Part shown: positions 1-8,773 of the stretch, piece after piece | How positions within the stretch are numbered: the first letter of the stretch is position 1 | Layout of the letters: every line of letters begins with the position of its first letter | NCBI GenBank assembly: GCA_002491195.1 | Contig: DKVL01000056.1 | Coordinates: 115,442-179,441, forward strand | Source of the DNA: Lachnospiraceae bacterium UBA7179 | GTDB lineage: Bacteria; Bacillota; Clostridia; Lachnospirales; Lachnospiraceae | Length of the DNA: 64,000 nucleotides | Reading direction: 5' to 3' | The notes under the pieces: model-generated | What the model was told of the DNA's origin: nothing | What the model saw: the letters and a program-made list of their open reading frames with translations, nothing else | The model's database searches: none | Position numbers and translations under genes: made by a program

Positions 1-163
1 CGACTGGGGGGGAATCTCTGATTTTGAAAATCCGAATGGAATCGATGCATTTAAGTTGAAGTTTGGCGGGGATCAAGTTACGTATTACAATGTGTTTGCG
101 GGAAATACACTGCTTGGAAAACTTGCGGTTACAGCAATGAAAGCGATGAAGAGAGTGAATTGA
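1..163 (+). CDS. FemAB-like / peptidoglycan bridge-type aminoacyltransferase, C-terminal fragment
   Basis: Reading frame 2 is open from the window edge to a TGA at 161-163 and gives 53 residues. The sequence DWGGISDFENPNG followed by FKLKFGGD is the C-terminal signature of the FemAB/GNAT-fold family, which uses aminoacyl-tRNA or acyl-CoA donors to modify peptidoglycan stems or other amino groups. Only the tail is present, so the substrate cannot be told. The next gene starts 1 bp after the stop, so it is probably co-transcribed. A second FemAB/GNAT-like protein lies at the far end of the locus (60983-61975). Confidence 0.7.
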   Translation, partial: DWGGISDFENPNGIDAFKLKFGGDQVTYYNVFAGNTLLGKLAVTAMKAMKRVN

Positions 164-164
164 A

Positions 165-1343
165 TTGGAAAAAGACAAAAAACGCATTATGCTGATCGTA
201 CCATTGCTGGACCAGGGTGGTCTTGAGCGGGTGTGTGCAGAGACAGCACAGCTTTTGAAAGAAAAATATCTGGTTCATCTGGTCGTGTTTAATACAACAG
301 GTATGATCTATGATGTGACAGGGGTGGATATGACCGATCTCAACCTGGGAGCAGTGGATGGCAGGATCGGAAAGGCTGTCAATGTATTGCGGAGAGTGCA
401 TCGGGTGAGAAAACTAAAAAGGCAGCTGGATATTCAATTAAGCTACAGTTTTGGACCGACAGCGAACATCGTAAACGTGCTGTCGAAGTGCAGGGATATC
501 ACATGGGCAGGCATCAGAGGGTATGGCGCGTTGAGCAGCAAAGGTTCCATGCGGTTGATCTGCGGCCTGGCGGACAGGGTGGTCTGCTGTACGCGGGTCA
601 TGGAACAGGAAATTGCGATGCGGTTTCATGTCAACAGTATATCTACTCTTTATAATCCGTGTGATCTGACAGGAATCACACAGCTTACCTGCCAGATGGT
701 GCCAGAGGCTTTTCGGACGTTTCTGGAAAGACCGGGAAAGACCGTGGCAGCCATGGGAAGGGCACATGATGTCAAGGGATTCTGGCATCTCATAAAAAGT
801 TTTTATCTGGTAAAAAAGCAGATCCCGGAACTAAAACTGATGATTATCGGAGACGGCAATTACAGTGAGTATGAGGAGCTTGCGAGGGCGTTGGGAATCA
901 GCGATGCCGTATTGTTTACAGGCGTTTTGCAAAATCCTTTTTGCCTTCTTGCAAAAGCTGATCTGTATGCTCTGACATCTGAGAGCGAGGGATTTCCGAA
1001 TGCACTGATTGAGGCGATGGCATGTAATATTCCATGTATCAGCGTAAACTGTAAGACTGGTCCGGCCGAAATCCTGCAGGAAAATTATAGGATATGCGCA
1101 GATCAACACAAAGTTTATCACGCAGATTACGGAATATTGATGCCAGTATTTCAGGGGGAGAAGAATCTGGAAGCCGACATCTTTTCTGTAGAAGAAGAAA
1201 TCTTTGCCCAGGAAATGGAAAAAATATTGACAGATGATCGTTTATACATGCATTATAAAGAAATGGCAGTAAAGAGGGCGAAAGCGTTTGGAACACAGGG
1301 ATATCTCAATAGCCTGGTAAAAATGATTGAAGAAGAATGGTGA
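165..1343 (+). CDS. GT4-family glycosyltransferase
   Basis: This 392-residue cytoplasmic protein has the GT-B fold layout of family 4. A glycine-rich acceptor-side loop (DQGGLERV, about residues 16-23) is near the N-terminus, and the donor-site E-x7-E motif lies in SESEGFPNALIEAM at about residues 271-284. These retaining enzymes move a sugar from a nucleotide donor to a lipid-linked glycan. The start is a TTG placed 1 bp after the previous stop with no strong Shine-Dalgarno, so translation is probably coupled; an in-frame ATG lies 8 codons further in. The gene overlaps the next by 7 bp. Donor and acceptor sugars are unknown. Confidence 0.88.
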   Translation: MEKDKKRIMLIVPLLDQGGLERVCAETAQLLKEKYLVHLVVFNTTGMIYDVTGVDMTDLNLGAVDGRIGKAVNVLRRVHRVRKLKRQLDIQLSYSFGPTANIVNVLSKCRDITWAGIRGYGALSSKGSMRLICGLADRVVCCTRVMEQEIAMRFHVNSISTLYNPCDLTGITQLTCQMVPEAFRTFLERPGKTVAAMGRAHDVKGFWHLIKSFYLVKKQIPELKLMIIGDGNYSEYEELARALGISDAVLFTGVLQNPFCLLAKADLYALTSESEGFPNALIEAMACNIPCISVNCKTGPAEILQENYRICADQHKVYHADYGILMPVFQGEKNLEADIFSVEEEIFAQEMEKILTDDRLYMHYKEMAVKRAKAFGTQGYLNSLVKMIEEEW

Positions 1344-2749
1344 AGTGGTTGAACGGTTTAAAAAGAAAAGACAAGAATACAATAGACAGGATCTGGTGGA
1401 TTGGAATCTTCCTGGTAAGCATCTTATTTTATTTGATCTGGTATTGGATGGATGGCATTATTCTTACTGAGGATGCGCAGTCCTATATATCGATGACGAG
1501 TGATCGTGAGCCAGGATACTGTATTTTTCTTGCAGTATTGCGCTCTGTGTTCGACAGCGGGGCTCTGCATGCCGCAGTGATCATCCAGTGTATTGTTGCA
1601 GCATGGGCTGCAGCCGCAGTTGCGATGGGATTAAAGAAACGGTTTTCCCTGAACTGCGCGGGGATGCTGCTGATCCTGTTCATACAGTATGGCGTGACGC
1701 TTCTGAACAGATTCGTGGCACAAAGAAGATACAGTTATTACAATAGTATTGAGACGGAGGGGCTGTGTTATTCCTTATGGATTTTCTTCTTTTTGTGTAT
1801 TTTAGGGATTGTTTATGATCACAGCAAAAAAAGTGCTGTGGCAGCGGTCTTGTGGTCTGTCATACTGATCTCGATCAGAAAGCAGATGCTCATTACATTG
1901 ATCATTCTGGTTTTGTGTTTATTCTATGTGGGATGGAAAGAGAAAGATTGGAAGAGAGCGGTTACATCGATTGTATTATGTGCAGCAGGAGTACTTGTGG
2001 CAACAACATTGATTGACTGTAGTTATAATTTGGCAGTGAGAGGGGTTTTTACCTCTCATTCTGGGGATTCCAGTTTTATATTGGGAACGGAACTGTATCT
2101 GGCAGACCTGGATATGGAAAAGAATCTCCAGACAGAGGAGCGCAGAGAATTATTTCAGGAAATCATGCGCCGGACGGATGAACAGGAATATAATATTATC
2201 TACGCACGGCAGGGAAACCCGGAGGGGATTCGGGGAAGTTTTCTGTGGAACTGGCAGGCGATAGAGAATCACTATAGCCTGTCCTATGACAGGATAAAGT
2301 TTGATGTGGTTATGGCAGTGATCAGAGAGTATCAGGAAAAGACCGGAGTTCCTGAAGACGAGAGGCAGGATCATTACAATGAGATCGCGGGCAGCATGAT
2401 GAAAGAATTATTTATTCCATGCATCCCTGGTTTGATGAAACTTTTCGCATGCAATGTCATTCATGGTATGATTACTACGATCTTGAAGGTTCACAGGCTC
2501 TTAAACTGGGCAGCGGTTATAATCTATGGCGTATATGCGGCGCTTTTTATTGATTTAAGACGCAGAGGTATAAGGGACAGTCTTCCTTTTGCAGCAGTTG
2601 TGATTCTGGCAATTGTTGTGAATGTTTGTTTTACATCGCTGACAATCTATCCGCAGATGCGGTATATGCTTTATAATACAGCACTGTTTTATCAGGCAGG
2701 GGCCGTCATGTGTATACAGGGATGGACACAGAAAAGGGTTAAAGGGTAA
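1337..2749 (+). CDS. Polytopic membrane protein, GT-C-like
   Basis: The 470-residue product has about ten hydrophobic segments, the first at residues 18-38. The first extracytoplasmic loop carries TEDAQSYISM followed by REPGYCIFLAV, an acidic plus REP pattern seen in uncharacterised membrane proteins of glycan loci that resemble GT-C enzymes with polyprenyl-phosphate-sugar donors. The gene overlaps the upstream GT4 gene by 7 bp, so the two products are probably made together. Membrane location is clear; enzymatic activity is inferred from context only. An alternative role is a polymerase or flippase accessory protein. Confidence 0.7.
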   Translation: MVKWLNGLKRKDKNTIDRIWWIGIFLVSILFYLIWYWMDGIILTEDAQSYISMTSDREPGYCIFLAVLRSVFDSGALHAAVIIQCIVAAWAAAAVAMGLKKRFSLNCAGMLLILFIQYGVTLLNRFVAQRRYSYYNSIETEGLCYSLWIFFFLCILGIVYDHSKKSAVAAVLWSVILISIRKQMLITLIILVLCLFYVGWKEKDWKRAVTSIVLCAAGVLVATTLIDCSYNLAVRGVFTSHSGDSSFILGTELYLADLDMEKNLQTEERRELFQEIMRRTDEQEYNIIYARQGNPEGIRGSFLWNWQAIENHYSLSYDRIKFDVVMAVIREYQEKTGVPEDERQDHYNEIAGSMMKELFIPCIPGLMKLFACNVIHGMITTILKVHRLLNWAAVIIYGVYAALFIDLRRRGIRDSLPFAAVVILAIVVNVCFTSLTIYPQMRYMLYNTALFYQAGAVMCIQGWTQKRVKG

Positions 2750-2765
2750 GTAGGAGGTATATGAC

Positions 2766-3686
2766 ATGAAATATAAAGTAACTGTTTTCGGCGTGAAAGA
2801 TACATCGGAGAATATTGTGGAATTTATCCACAAGAATATCTGCCCGGTTGATCTGGTGATCACGATCAACAGTGAAGTGTTAAAAAAGAACCAGGTGTCA
2901 GGATATAAAGGGCTTTCGGTACTGACAGACAGATATGGAATCCCTGTATTTGAAGCGGACAGCTATTTTCTGACGGATGAGAAGACAAAGGCGTTTCTGC
3001 AGGAGAATACGTTTGAGATTGCAGTCTCTATGGGCTGGCAGCGCCTGATCCCAAAGGATGTGCTGGATCGATTTGCGTATGGTGTGTATGGATTTCATGG
3101 AAACAGCGGCTATCTCCCGTTTGGAAGGGGCAGATCACCGCTGAACTGGTCAGTCATACTGGGGGATACACGGTTTAATCTGAATCTGTTTCAGTATGAC
3201 GAGAAAGCGGATAGTCCCAATGTGTTTGCCACAGAGATGTTTTCCATTACTCCTCATGATAATATCCGCACAGCGCAGTATAAGAATATGATCTGTTCGA
3301 AGAATCTGATCAGAAAACTGCTCAAGGCCTATCAGGAGGGGAGTATTACAGTGCGGACAGAATCGAAGGATTTTGACTCGTGGTATCACAAACGCACAGC
3401 GGCGGACGGAAAGATTGATTTTCATGAGCGGACAAGAACGATTTATAATCTGATCCGCGGAGTCTCAGAACCGTTTCCCGGCGCTTTTGCAGTGTGCGGG
3501 GAACAGACGGTAAGGATATGGGAAGCACATCCATTTGATGAAATGATTGATTTTTCGGACTACAGACCTGGGGAGATCGTGGACATTTTTGATGGAAAAC
3601 TGATTGTGAGAACCGTGGATGGCTCCTTACTGATCGATCGTTATGAGAGTGAACGGGAATTAGCAGTGGGAGATCTTCTGGAATGA
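2766..3686 (+). CDS. Formyltransferase-fold protein, probable sugar N-formyltransferase
   Basis: The 306-residue protein matches the formyl-transferase N and C domains found in Fmt and ArnA. The active-site stretch begins with FHGNSGYLPFGRGRSPLNW near residue 109 and is followed by a C-terminal domain containing IYNLIRGVSEPFPGAF. The family moves a formyl group from N10-formyltetrahydrofolate to an amino group. Placement between glycosyltransferases argues for an amino sugar substrate, not Met-tRNA. ArnA-type enzymes have Asn-x-His; here the Asn position is Gly and only the His remains. The start has a clear AGGAGG 8 nt upstream. The gene overlaps the next by 4 bp (ATGA). Confidence 0.8.
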   Translation: MKYKVTVFGVKDTSENIVEFIHKNICPVDLVITINSEVLKKNQVSGYKGLSVLTDRYGIPVFEADSYFLTDEKTKAFLQENTFEIAVSMGWQRLIPKDVLDRFAYGVYGFHGNSGYLPFGRGRSPLNWSVILGDTRFNLNLFQYDEKADSPNVFATEMFSITPHDNIRTAQYKNMICSKNLIRKLLKAYQEGSITVRTESKDFDSWYHKRTAADGKIDFHERTRTIYNLIRGVSEPFPGAFAVCGEQTVRIWEAHPFDEMIDFSDYRPGEIVDIFDGKLIVRTVDGSLLIDRYESERELAVGDLLE

Positions 3687-4798
3687 ATACAGATAGGAAA
3701 CGTAAAATAGCATTTCACTTAAACTGCCTGGAGCAGGGCGGGGCAGAGAGAGTGGTGTCCAATCTGGCAAACCAGTTTGCCAGGGAAGGCTACGAGGTTC
3801 TGATCGCGACAGAATGGTACGGGGAGAATGAGTTTGCGATTGACCGTCGTGTGAGAAGAGTTCATGTAGGACTGAAAGACAGGGATGACAAAAAAAACCG
3901 TATCACACAGTTTCTGCTCAGGGTAAAGTATCTGCGTCAGTTTATGAAAACAGAAAAGCCGGATATCTTGATCGCCTTTGCGCAGAGGGCAAACTACAGG
4001 GCACTGATGGCATCCTATGGAACCAATGTTCCGGTATTAATATCGATTCGTACGGATCCTGTGGGACATTATGACGCATGGTCGGACAGGCTGCAGATCC
4101 CCATATTGTTTCCCAGGGCATCGGGATGTGTATTTCAGACAAAAGGGCAGAAAGAATTTTTTGCTCCGTTTCTGCAGGAGAACTCCCGTATTATTTTAAA
4201 TCCTTTAAATGACAAATACATCGGTCAGCCAGAGCCGCAACACCGGAAAAAGGAAGTGGTACAGTCGGGGAGGCTGGTGGATTTTAAGAATCAGCCCATG
4301 CTGCTGCGGGCTTTTGTCAAGGTACATGAGAAACATCCCGATTACATTCTAAAAATCTACGGCGGGGATTCTTTTGACGGAACGAAGGAAATCCTGGAGG
4401 AAATCATTGCCAAAAACAATGCACAGGATTACATCAGGCTGATGGGAGCCAGCGATACGCTTGAGCGGGATTTGATCGATGCGGCGGTGTATGCGTTTTC
4501 ATCAGACTGGGAAGGAATGCCAAATGCCCTGTTGGAGGCAATGGCGCTGGGACTTCCGATCGTTGCTACGGACTGCCCCTGCGGCGGACCGCGGACGGTG
4601 ATGGAAGACGGTGTGAATGGCCTGTTGATATCGATCAAGGATCAGAAAGCACTGGAGGATGGGATCAACAAGCTGATCGAAGATCCGGAATATGCGCAGA
4701 GGTTGGGAAGGGAAGCGAGGAATATCGCCCGAAAAGCCAATGCGCAGGCAATTTATGAACAGTGGCAGAGTTATATTGAGGAGATCTGCAGAGCATAG
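3683..4798 (+). CDS. GT4-family glycosyltransferase
   Basis: This 371-residue GT-B enzyme has EQGGAERVVSNLA near the N-terminus and the donor-binding motif DWEGMPNALLEAM at about residues 275-287, followed by VATDCPCGGP. The same C-terminal block occurs in the GT4 protein at 7504, so the two are probably paralogues. The start codon overlaps the formyltransferase stop (ATGA), and an SD-like GGGAG sits within the upstream gene, indicating coupled translation. Probable role: adding one sugar to the lipid-linked repeat unit on the cytoplasmic face. Specificity cannot be read from sequence. Confidence 0.9.
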   Translation: MNTDRKRKIAFHLNCLEQGGAERVVSNLANQFAREGYEVLIATEWYGENEFAIDRRVRRVHVGLKDRDDKKNRITQFLLRVKYLRQFMKTEKPDILIAFAQRANYRALMASYGTNVPVLISIRTDPVGHYDAWSDRLQIPILFPRASGCVFQTKGQKEFFAPFLQENSRIILNPLNDKYIGQPEPQHRKKEVVQSGRLVDFKNQPMLLRAFVKVHEKHPDYILKIYGGDSFDGTKEILEEIIAKNNAQDYIRLMGASDTLERDLIDAAVYAFSSDWEGMPNALLEAMALGLPIVATDCPCGGPRTVMEDGVNGLLISIKDQKALEDGINKLIEDPEYAQRLGREARNIARKANAQAIYEQWQSYIEEICRA

Positions 4799-4823
4799 AT
4801 GATAAGAGATAGGGAGAGGGACA

Positions 4824-5579
4824 ATGTTTTCATATAATGAGTACAGGGAGATCATAAGGATTATTAAGTCTACGGGGTTACAGAGTGACTATGCAGGCGC
4901 CTTACACAAGGATAAATTTATCATTATGCGCCACGATGTGGAGTATAGTGTGGAACGCGCATATGCGCTTGCCAAGGTGGAGACCAGCATGGACTTCACA
5001 TCGACGTTCTTTTTCCAGTGGACCAATAATTCGTATAATCTGCTGTCCAGAAAAAACAGGGATTTGATCTGTGATATGCATGAGCGGGGACAGAATATTG
5101 GTCTGCACTTTGCACTGAATGGAATGACGGACATGCAGGAGGTGCGGCGCCAGATTGTCAGGGAGATGCATATGCTCAGTGAGATGCTGGGATTTGAGAT
5201 ATCGGAGTTTTCTGTGCACCGTCCATCTCCGTCGGTACTTGCAGAGAATATTAAGCTGCCAGGCATCATCAACGCATATCAGGATGAATTTTTTACGTTT
5301 TCGGAACATGCAGGAAAGGATTCTGAGCTGGCGGTGAAATATATGTCTGATGCCAACCATATATGGCGGTACGGTTACCCTGATGAAAAAAATATACTGG
5401 GGCACGACAAAGTGCAGATTCTGACGCATCCATTTGCGTGGACGAAAAAAGGATATGACAACTTTGACAATTATAAGGCATTGGTGCGGGAAAAATATAT
5501 TGAACTGATCGACAGTATTGATAATGAATGCAAGGATTTTGGGGAGTACCGGGATTATTTTGTGGAACCATTAGGATAG
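4824..5579 (+). CDS. Polysaccharide deacetylase-like (NodB-fold) protein
   Basis: The 251-residue product starts after a GGGAGAGG site. It shows the conserved pieces of the carbohydrate esterase 4 fold: RHDVEYS (about residue 35, where NodB proteins place the catalytic and metal Asp), GLHFALNG (about residue 92) and VHRPSPS (about residue 130). The usual H-x3-H metal motif is not obvious, so the metal site may be rearranged. No signal peptide is visible, which suggests an intracellular substrate such as a nucleotide- or lipid-linked amino sugar. Deacetylation could expose an amine for the formyltransferase two genes upstream; that link is inference. Confidence 0.72.
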   Translation: MFSYNEYREIIRIIKSTGLQSDYAGALHKDKFIIMRHDVEYSVERAYALAKVETSMDFTSTFFFQWTNNSYNLLSRKNRDLICDMHERGQNIGLHFALNGMTDMQEVRRQIVREMHMLSEMLGFEISEFSVHRPSPSVLAENIKLPGIINAYQDEFFTFSEHAGKDSELAVKYMSDANHIWRYGYPDEKNILGHDKVQILTHPFAWTKKGYDNFDNYKALVREKYIELIDSIDNECKDFGEYRDYFVEPLG

Positions 5580-5592
5580 GGGGAGCAGGCTT

Positions 5593-7473
5593 ATGTGCGG
5601 CATATGTGGTTTTGTATCAAGGAGAACGATCACACAGGGGCAGCTGAAAAACATGAATGATACGATGTATCACAGGGGTCCGAACGACAGCGGGGAGGAG
5701 ATCTTTGCCGGCAGTGACGGATACCAGATCGGGATGGCACAGCGGCGTCTGTCGATCCTGGACTTATCCATGCTGGGGCATCAGCCTATGCATTCCTGCG
5801 ACAACAGACTTGTGATTTCCTACAATGGAGAGATATACAATTTTCTGGAACTGCGCGAGGAGTTAAAAGAGTATCCATTTCAATCCCGGTGTGATACAGA
5901 GGTGATCCTGGCTGCATATCTGAAATGGGGGATTTCCTGCGTGGACCGGTTCCAGGGAATGTTTGCCATTTCCCTGTATGACAGGGAGAAAGAAGAGCTA
6001 TATCTCATAAGGGACAGGATCGGGAAAAAGCCGCTGTACTATTGGCTGGATGGAGATAACCTTGTATTTGCGTCGGAGTTAAAGCCGATCATGGAATATC
6101 CAGAATTTCCCAAAAAGATCAGAAAAGATGTGATGAAGCGGTATCTGTATCAGCAGTGCGTCAACGAACCGGATTCGATCTTTGAGAATGTATATAAAGT
6201 AGAGCCGGGACAGGTAATCCGGTTTCAAAAGGGAAAATTATCCAAACATAAATATTGGGATATCGCAAAAGTGTATCATGCCAAAAGGCAGGAGAAAGTG
6301 CGTTCTTATGAGGAGGCAAAAGAGGAACTGAAAGCAATCTTAAAGGATGCAGTGCAGAAGCGAATGGTCGCGGATGTACCGGTAGGTGCATTTTTGAGCG
6401 GCGGCTATGATTCCTCGCTTGTCACTGCGATCGCGCAGGAGGTCAGCAGTGAGCCTGTAAAGACATACTCCATCGGTTTTAACGAGGAGCGCTACAATGA
6501 GGCAAAATATGCAAAAGCAGTGGCAAAGCATCTCGGCACACAGCACACAGAGCTATATATTGACGAGAAAGCTATGTTTGATATGGTTGAGAGTATTCCG
6601 AAATATTATGACGAGCCCTTTGCGGACAGTTCGCAGATACCGTCAATGCTGGTAGCCGGACTGGCGGCACAGGATGTGACGGTTGTCCTCTCGGGAGACG
6701 GGGGAGATGAGTTTTTCTGTGGCTATAACATTTATGACAATGTGGCACAGGCTCAGAAGCTGGATCTGCTGGGACGTATGACCTATGGCGTGTGTCAGTT
6801 TCCTCCATTGAAAAGGCTTGGACTATTTGAGAAACTTCCTTTCCGGGTTCAGGTAGTGGCAGGAAATCATGATCCCGGGACAAAGACACAGCTTGGGGGA
6901 AGAACTTACATCAACGTGATCGACAGGATGCTCCCGGACAGCGGAGTGCCGTTCAAGTTTCCTGTGGAATCCAGGTATCATGAAAGCAACTGGCAGGCGC
7001 GTCGGATGCTGCTGGATGAGGAGACTTATCTGCCCGGGGATATTCTGTGCAAAGTGGATCGGGCTTCCATGAAATATTCCCTTGAGGCAAGATGTCCGAT
7101 TCTTGATGTCAATGTGATGGAATATTCCTACCGCCTGCCGCATTCGTACAAGTATTCGGACGGTGTCAAGAAAAGAATCCTGAAGGATATTGCCTATGAC
7201 TATATCCCGAAAGAGCTGCTCGACAGGCCGAAAGTCGGCTTTGGTGTTCCGCTTGACAAGTGGATGAGGGGACCTTTGAGAGAAGCGCTGCAGGATATGT
7301 GCAGCGAGGCATTTTTGAGAGAGCAGGGAATATTTGATGCGCAATACGTGCATGATTTCATCAATACGTACCTGAAAACCGGCGATCGGGGACCGGCTTC
7401 CGGGGCAAATTACTCCAAGGTTGCCTGGTCATTTTTCGTGTTCCAGCAGTGGTACAGAATGTATATGCATTAG
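5593..7473 (+). CDS. asnB: Asparagine synthase (glutamine-hydrolysing) family amidotransferase
   Basis: The 626-residue protein starts MCGICGF, so Cys2 becomes the N-terminal nucleophile of the class II glutaminase domain. RGPNDSG and NGEIYNF follow. The synthetase domain has an ATP-pyrophosphatase loop, LSGGYDSS, at about residues 267-274, and a second conserved stretch, SGDGGDEFFCGY. The general reaction is ATP-dependent transfer of ammonia from glutamine to a carboxylate. In glycan loci such enzymes often amidate uronic acids, so a sugar carboxylate is a plausible substrate; free aspartate is the alternative. The start has GGGGGAG upstream. Confidence 0.88.
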   Translation: MCGICGFVSRRTITQGQLKNMNDTMYHRGPNDSGEEIFAGSDGYQIGMAQRRLSILDLSMLGHQPMHSCDNRLVISYNGEIYNFLELREELKEYPFQSRCDTEVILAAYLKWGISCVDRFQGMFAISLYDREKEELYLIRDRIGKKPLYYWLDGDNLVFASELKPIMEYPEFPKKIRKDVMKRYLYQQCVNEPDSIFENVYKVEPGQVIRFQKGKLSKHKYWDIAKVYHAKRQEKVRSYEEAKEELKAILKDAVQKRMVADVPVGAFLSGGYDSSLVTAIAQEVSSEPVKTYSIGFNEERYNEAKYAKAVAKHLGTQHTELYIDEKAMFDMVESIPKYYDEPFADSSQIPSMLVAGLAAQDVTVVLSGDGGDEFFCGYNIYDNVAQAQKLDLLGRMTYGVCQFPPLKRLGLFEKLPFRVQVVAGNHDPGTKTQLGGRTYINVIDRMLPDSGVPFKFPVESRYHESNWQARRMLLDEETYLPGDILCKVDRASMKYSLEARCPILDVNVMEYSYRLPHSYKYSDGVKKRILKDIAYDYIPKELLDRPKVGFGVPLDKWMRGPLREALQDMCSEAFLREQGIFDAQYVHDFINTYLKTGDRGPASGANYSKVAWSFFVFQQWYRMYMH

Positions 7474-7503
7474 AGCACTGTAATGTTTTATAGAGGATTC
7501 TAT

Positions 7504-8586
7504 ATGAAAAGGATAGCATTGTTTATCAGCTCCCTTCAAAAAGGCGGGTCTGAGCGGGTGATGGTGAATCTTGCAGAGTATTTTCATGCGAGGCAGTACG
7601 ATGTGATTCTCGTTACCCAGTATAAAATGGAAACAGAATACAGTATTTCGTCAGCGATACGGCGCGTCTATTCAGAGCCTGATGAATCCCTGCTGCAAGG
7701 AGGGCGTGCCGCAAACTTTTGTACCCGGTTTCGTGCACTGCGCGAGATCTGGAAAGCATACAAACCGGATGTGATCCTGGCATTTCTTGGGAAAAACAAT
7801 CTGATGGCTGTGGCGACGGCGGCATTTCTGCCATCAAAAGTGGTGGTATCCGTCAGAGGAGAACCGACGATGGAGTATGAGGGGAAACTGATGCAGCTGA
7901 TCGCGAAGACGGTTTTTCGCTTTGCGGACGGGATAGTGCTCCAGACAGAGGCAGCACGTGCGTTTTTCCCAAAATCAGTCAGGAAAAAGAGCGCAATCCT
8001 GTCGAATCCCCTGAATCCACAGTTCTTAGGTCGAAAAATGATCGAGGAGCGGGAGGATCTGATCGTGACAGCAGGAAGGCTTGATGAGAATAAGAATCAT
8101 GCCATGCTGATCCATGCATTTGCCAAGATTGCGGAGGAGTATCCGACAGTGAGACTTGTGATATACGGGGAAGGGATGCTCAGGGCAGATTTGGAGGCGC
8201 TTGCAGCAGAGAAGGGACTGAGTGACAGGATCTCGTTTCCGGGAAATGTGAGCGATATCGCAGAGCAGATCTGTAAGGCGAGAATCTTTACACTGACATC
8301 CAACACAGAAGGGATGCCGAACTCGATCATGGAGGCGATGGCACTTGGAATTCCTGTTATTGCGACGGACTGTCCCTGCGGAGGACCGGCGGCACTGATT
8401 GAGAACGGGGTTAACGGGCTGCTTGTGCCGGTCGGGGATGCCTTTGCGCTTGCAGATGCCTTTCGCAGGATTTTTGAGGACAGGGACTTTGAACGGAAAC
8501 TGCGCGAAAACGCACGCAAGATTACCGAAGAGCTGTCTCCGGATAAGGTGAACAGAGAGTGGGAAGACTACTTGAACAGAATATAA
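7504..8586 (+). CDS. GT4-family glycosyltransferase
   Basis: The 360-residue GT-B protein carries QKGGSERVMVNLAE near its start and TEGMPNSIMEAM at about residues 266-277, followed by ATDCPCGGP as in the GT4 at 3683. The start at 7504 (MKRIALF) is preferred over 7483 because AGAGGA lies 8 nt upstream. It is the last gene of the first operon: a hairpin with a T-run begins 18 bp after the stop. Likely function is transfer of a sugar from a nucleotide donor to the growing lipid-linked glycan. Confidence 0.9.
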   Translation: MKRIALFISSLQKGGSERVMVNLAEYFHARQYDVILVTQYKMETEYSISSAIRRVYSEPDESLLQGGRAANFCTRFRALREIWKAYKPDVILAFLGKNNLMAVATAAFLPSKVVVSVRGEPTMEYEGKLMQLIAKTVFRFADGIVLQTEAARAFFPKSVRKKSAILSNPLNPQFLGRKMIEEREDLIVTAGRLDENKNHAMLIHAFAKIAEEYPTVRLVIYGEGMLRADLEALAAEKGLSDRISFPGNVSDIAEQICKARIFTLTSNTEGMPNSIMEAMALGIPVIATDCPCGGPAALIENGVNGLLVPVGDAFALADAFRRIFEDRDFERKLRENARKITEELSPDKVNREWEDYLNRI

Positions 8587-8603
8587 AAAAATGATAAAAT
8601 AAG

Positions 8604-8642
8604 AAGTAACTATTCATGCGCGTTGGGATAGTTACTTTTTTA
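8604..8642 (+). terminator. Rho-independent terminator
   Basis: A perfect 10-bp stem, AAGTAACTAT (8604-8613) with ATAGTTACTT (8628-8637), is followed by a run of T. It closes the operon that ends with the GT4 gene at 8586. Confidence 0.85.
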
Positions 8643-8692
8643 GCTTTATTATAAAGAAAGTATAAAAAAATGAAAATGACCACAAGTCATTA

Positions 8693-8721
8693 TTGAAAAA
8701 ACAAAAGTGATGTAATATACT
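8693..8721 (+). promoter_or_regulatory. Sigma-A-type promoter for the MMPL/GLUG operon
   Basis: A TTGAAA box (8693-8698) and a TATACT box (8716-8721) are separated by exactly 17 bp. The expected start of transcription is near 8728, giving a leader of about 45 nt before the ATG at 8774, with AAAGGAGAGG just upstream of the start. Confidence 0.8.
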
Positions 8722-8773
8722 ATACTACACGTGATCCAAAAATAGTTTTGCTGTGTAAAGGAGAGGATGAATT

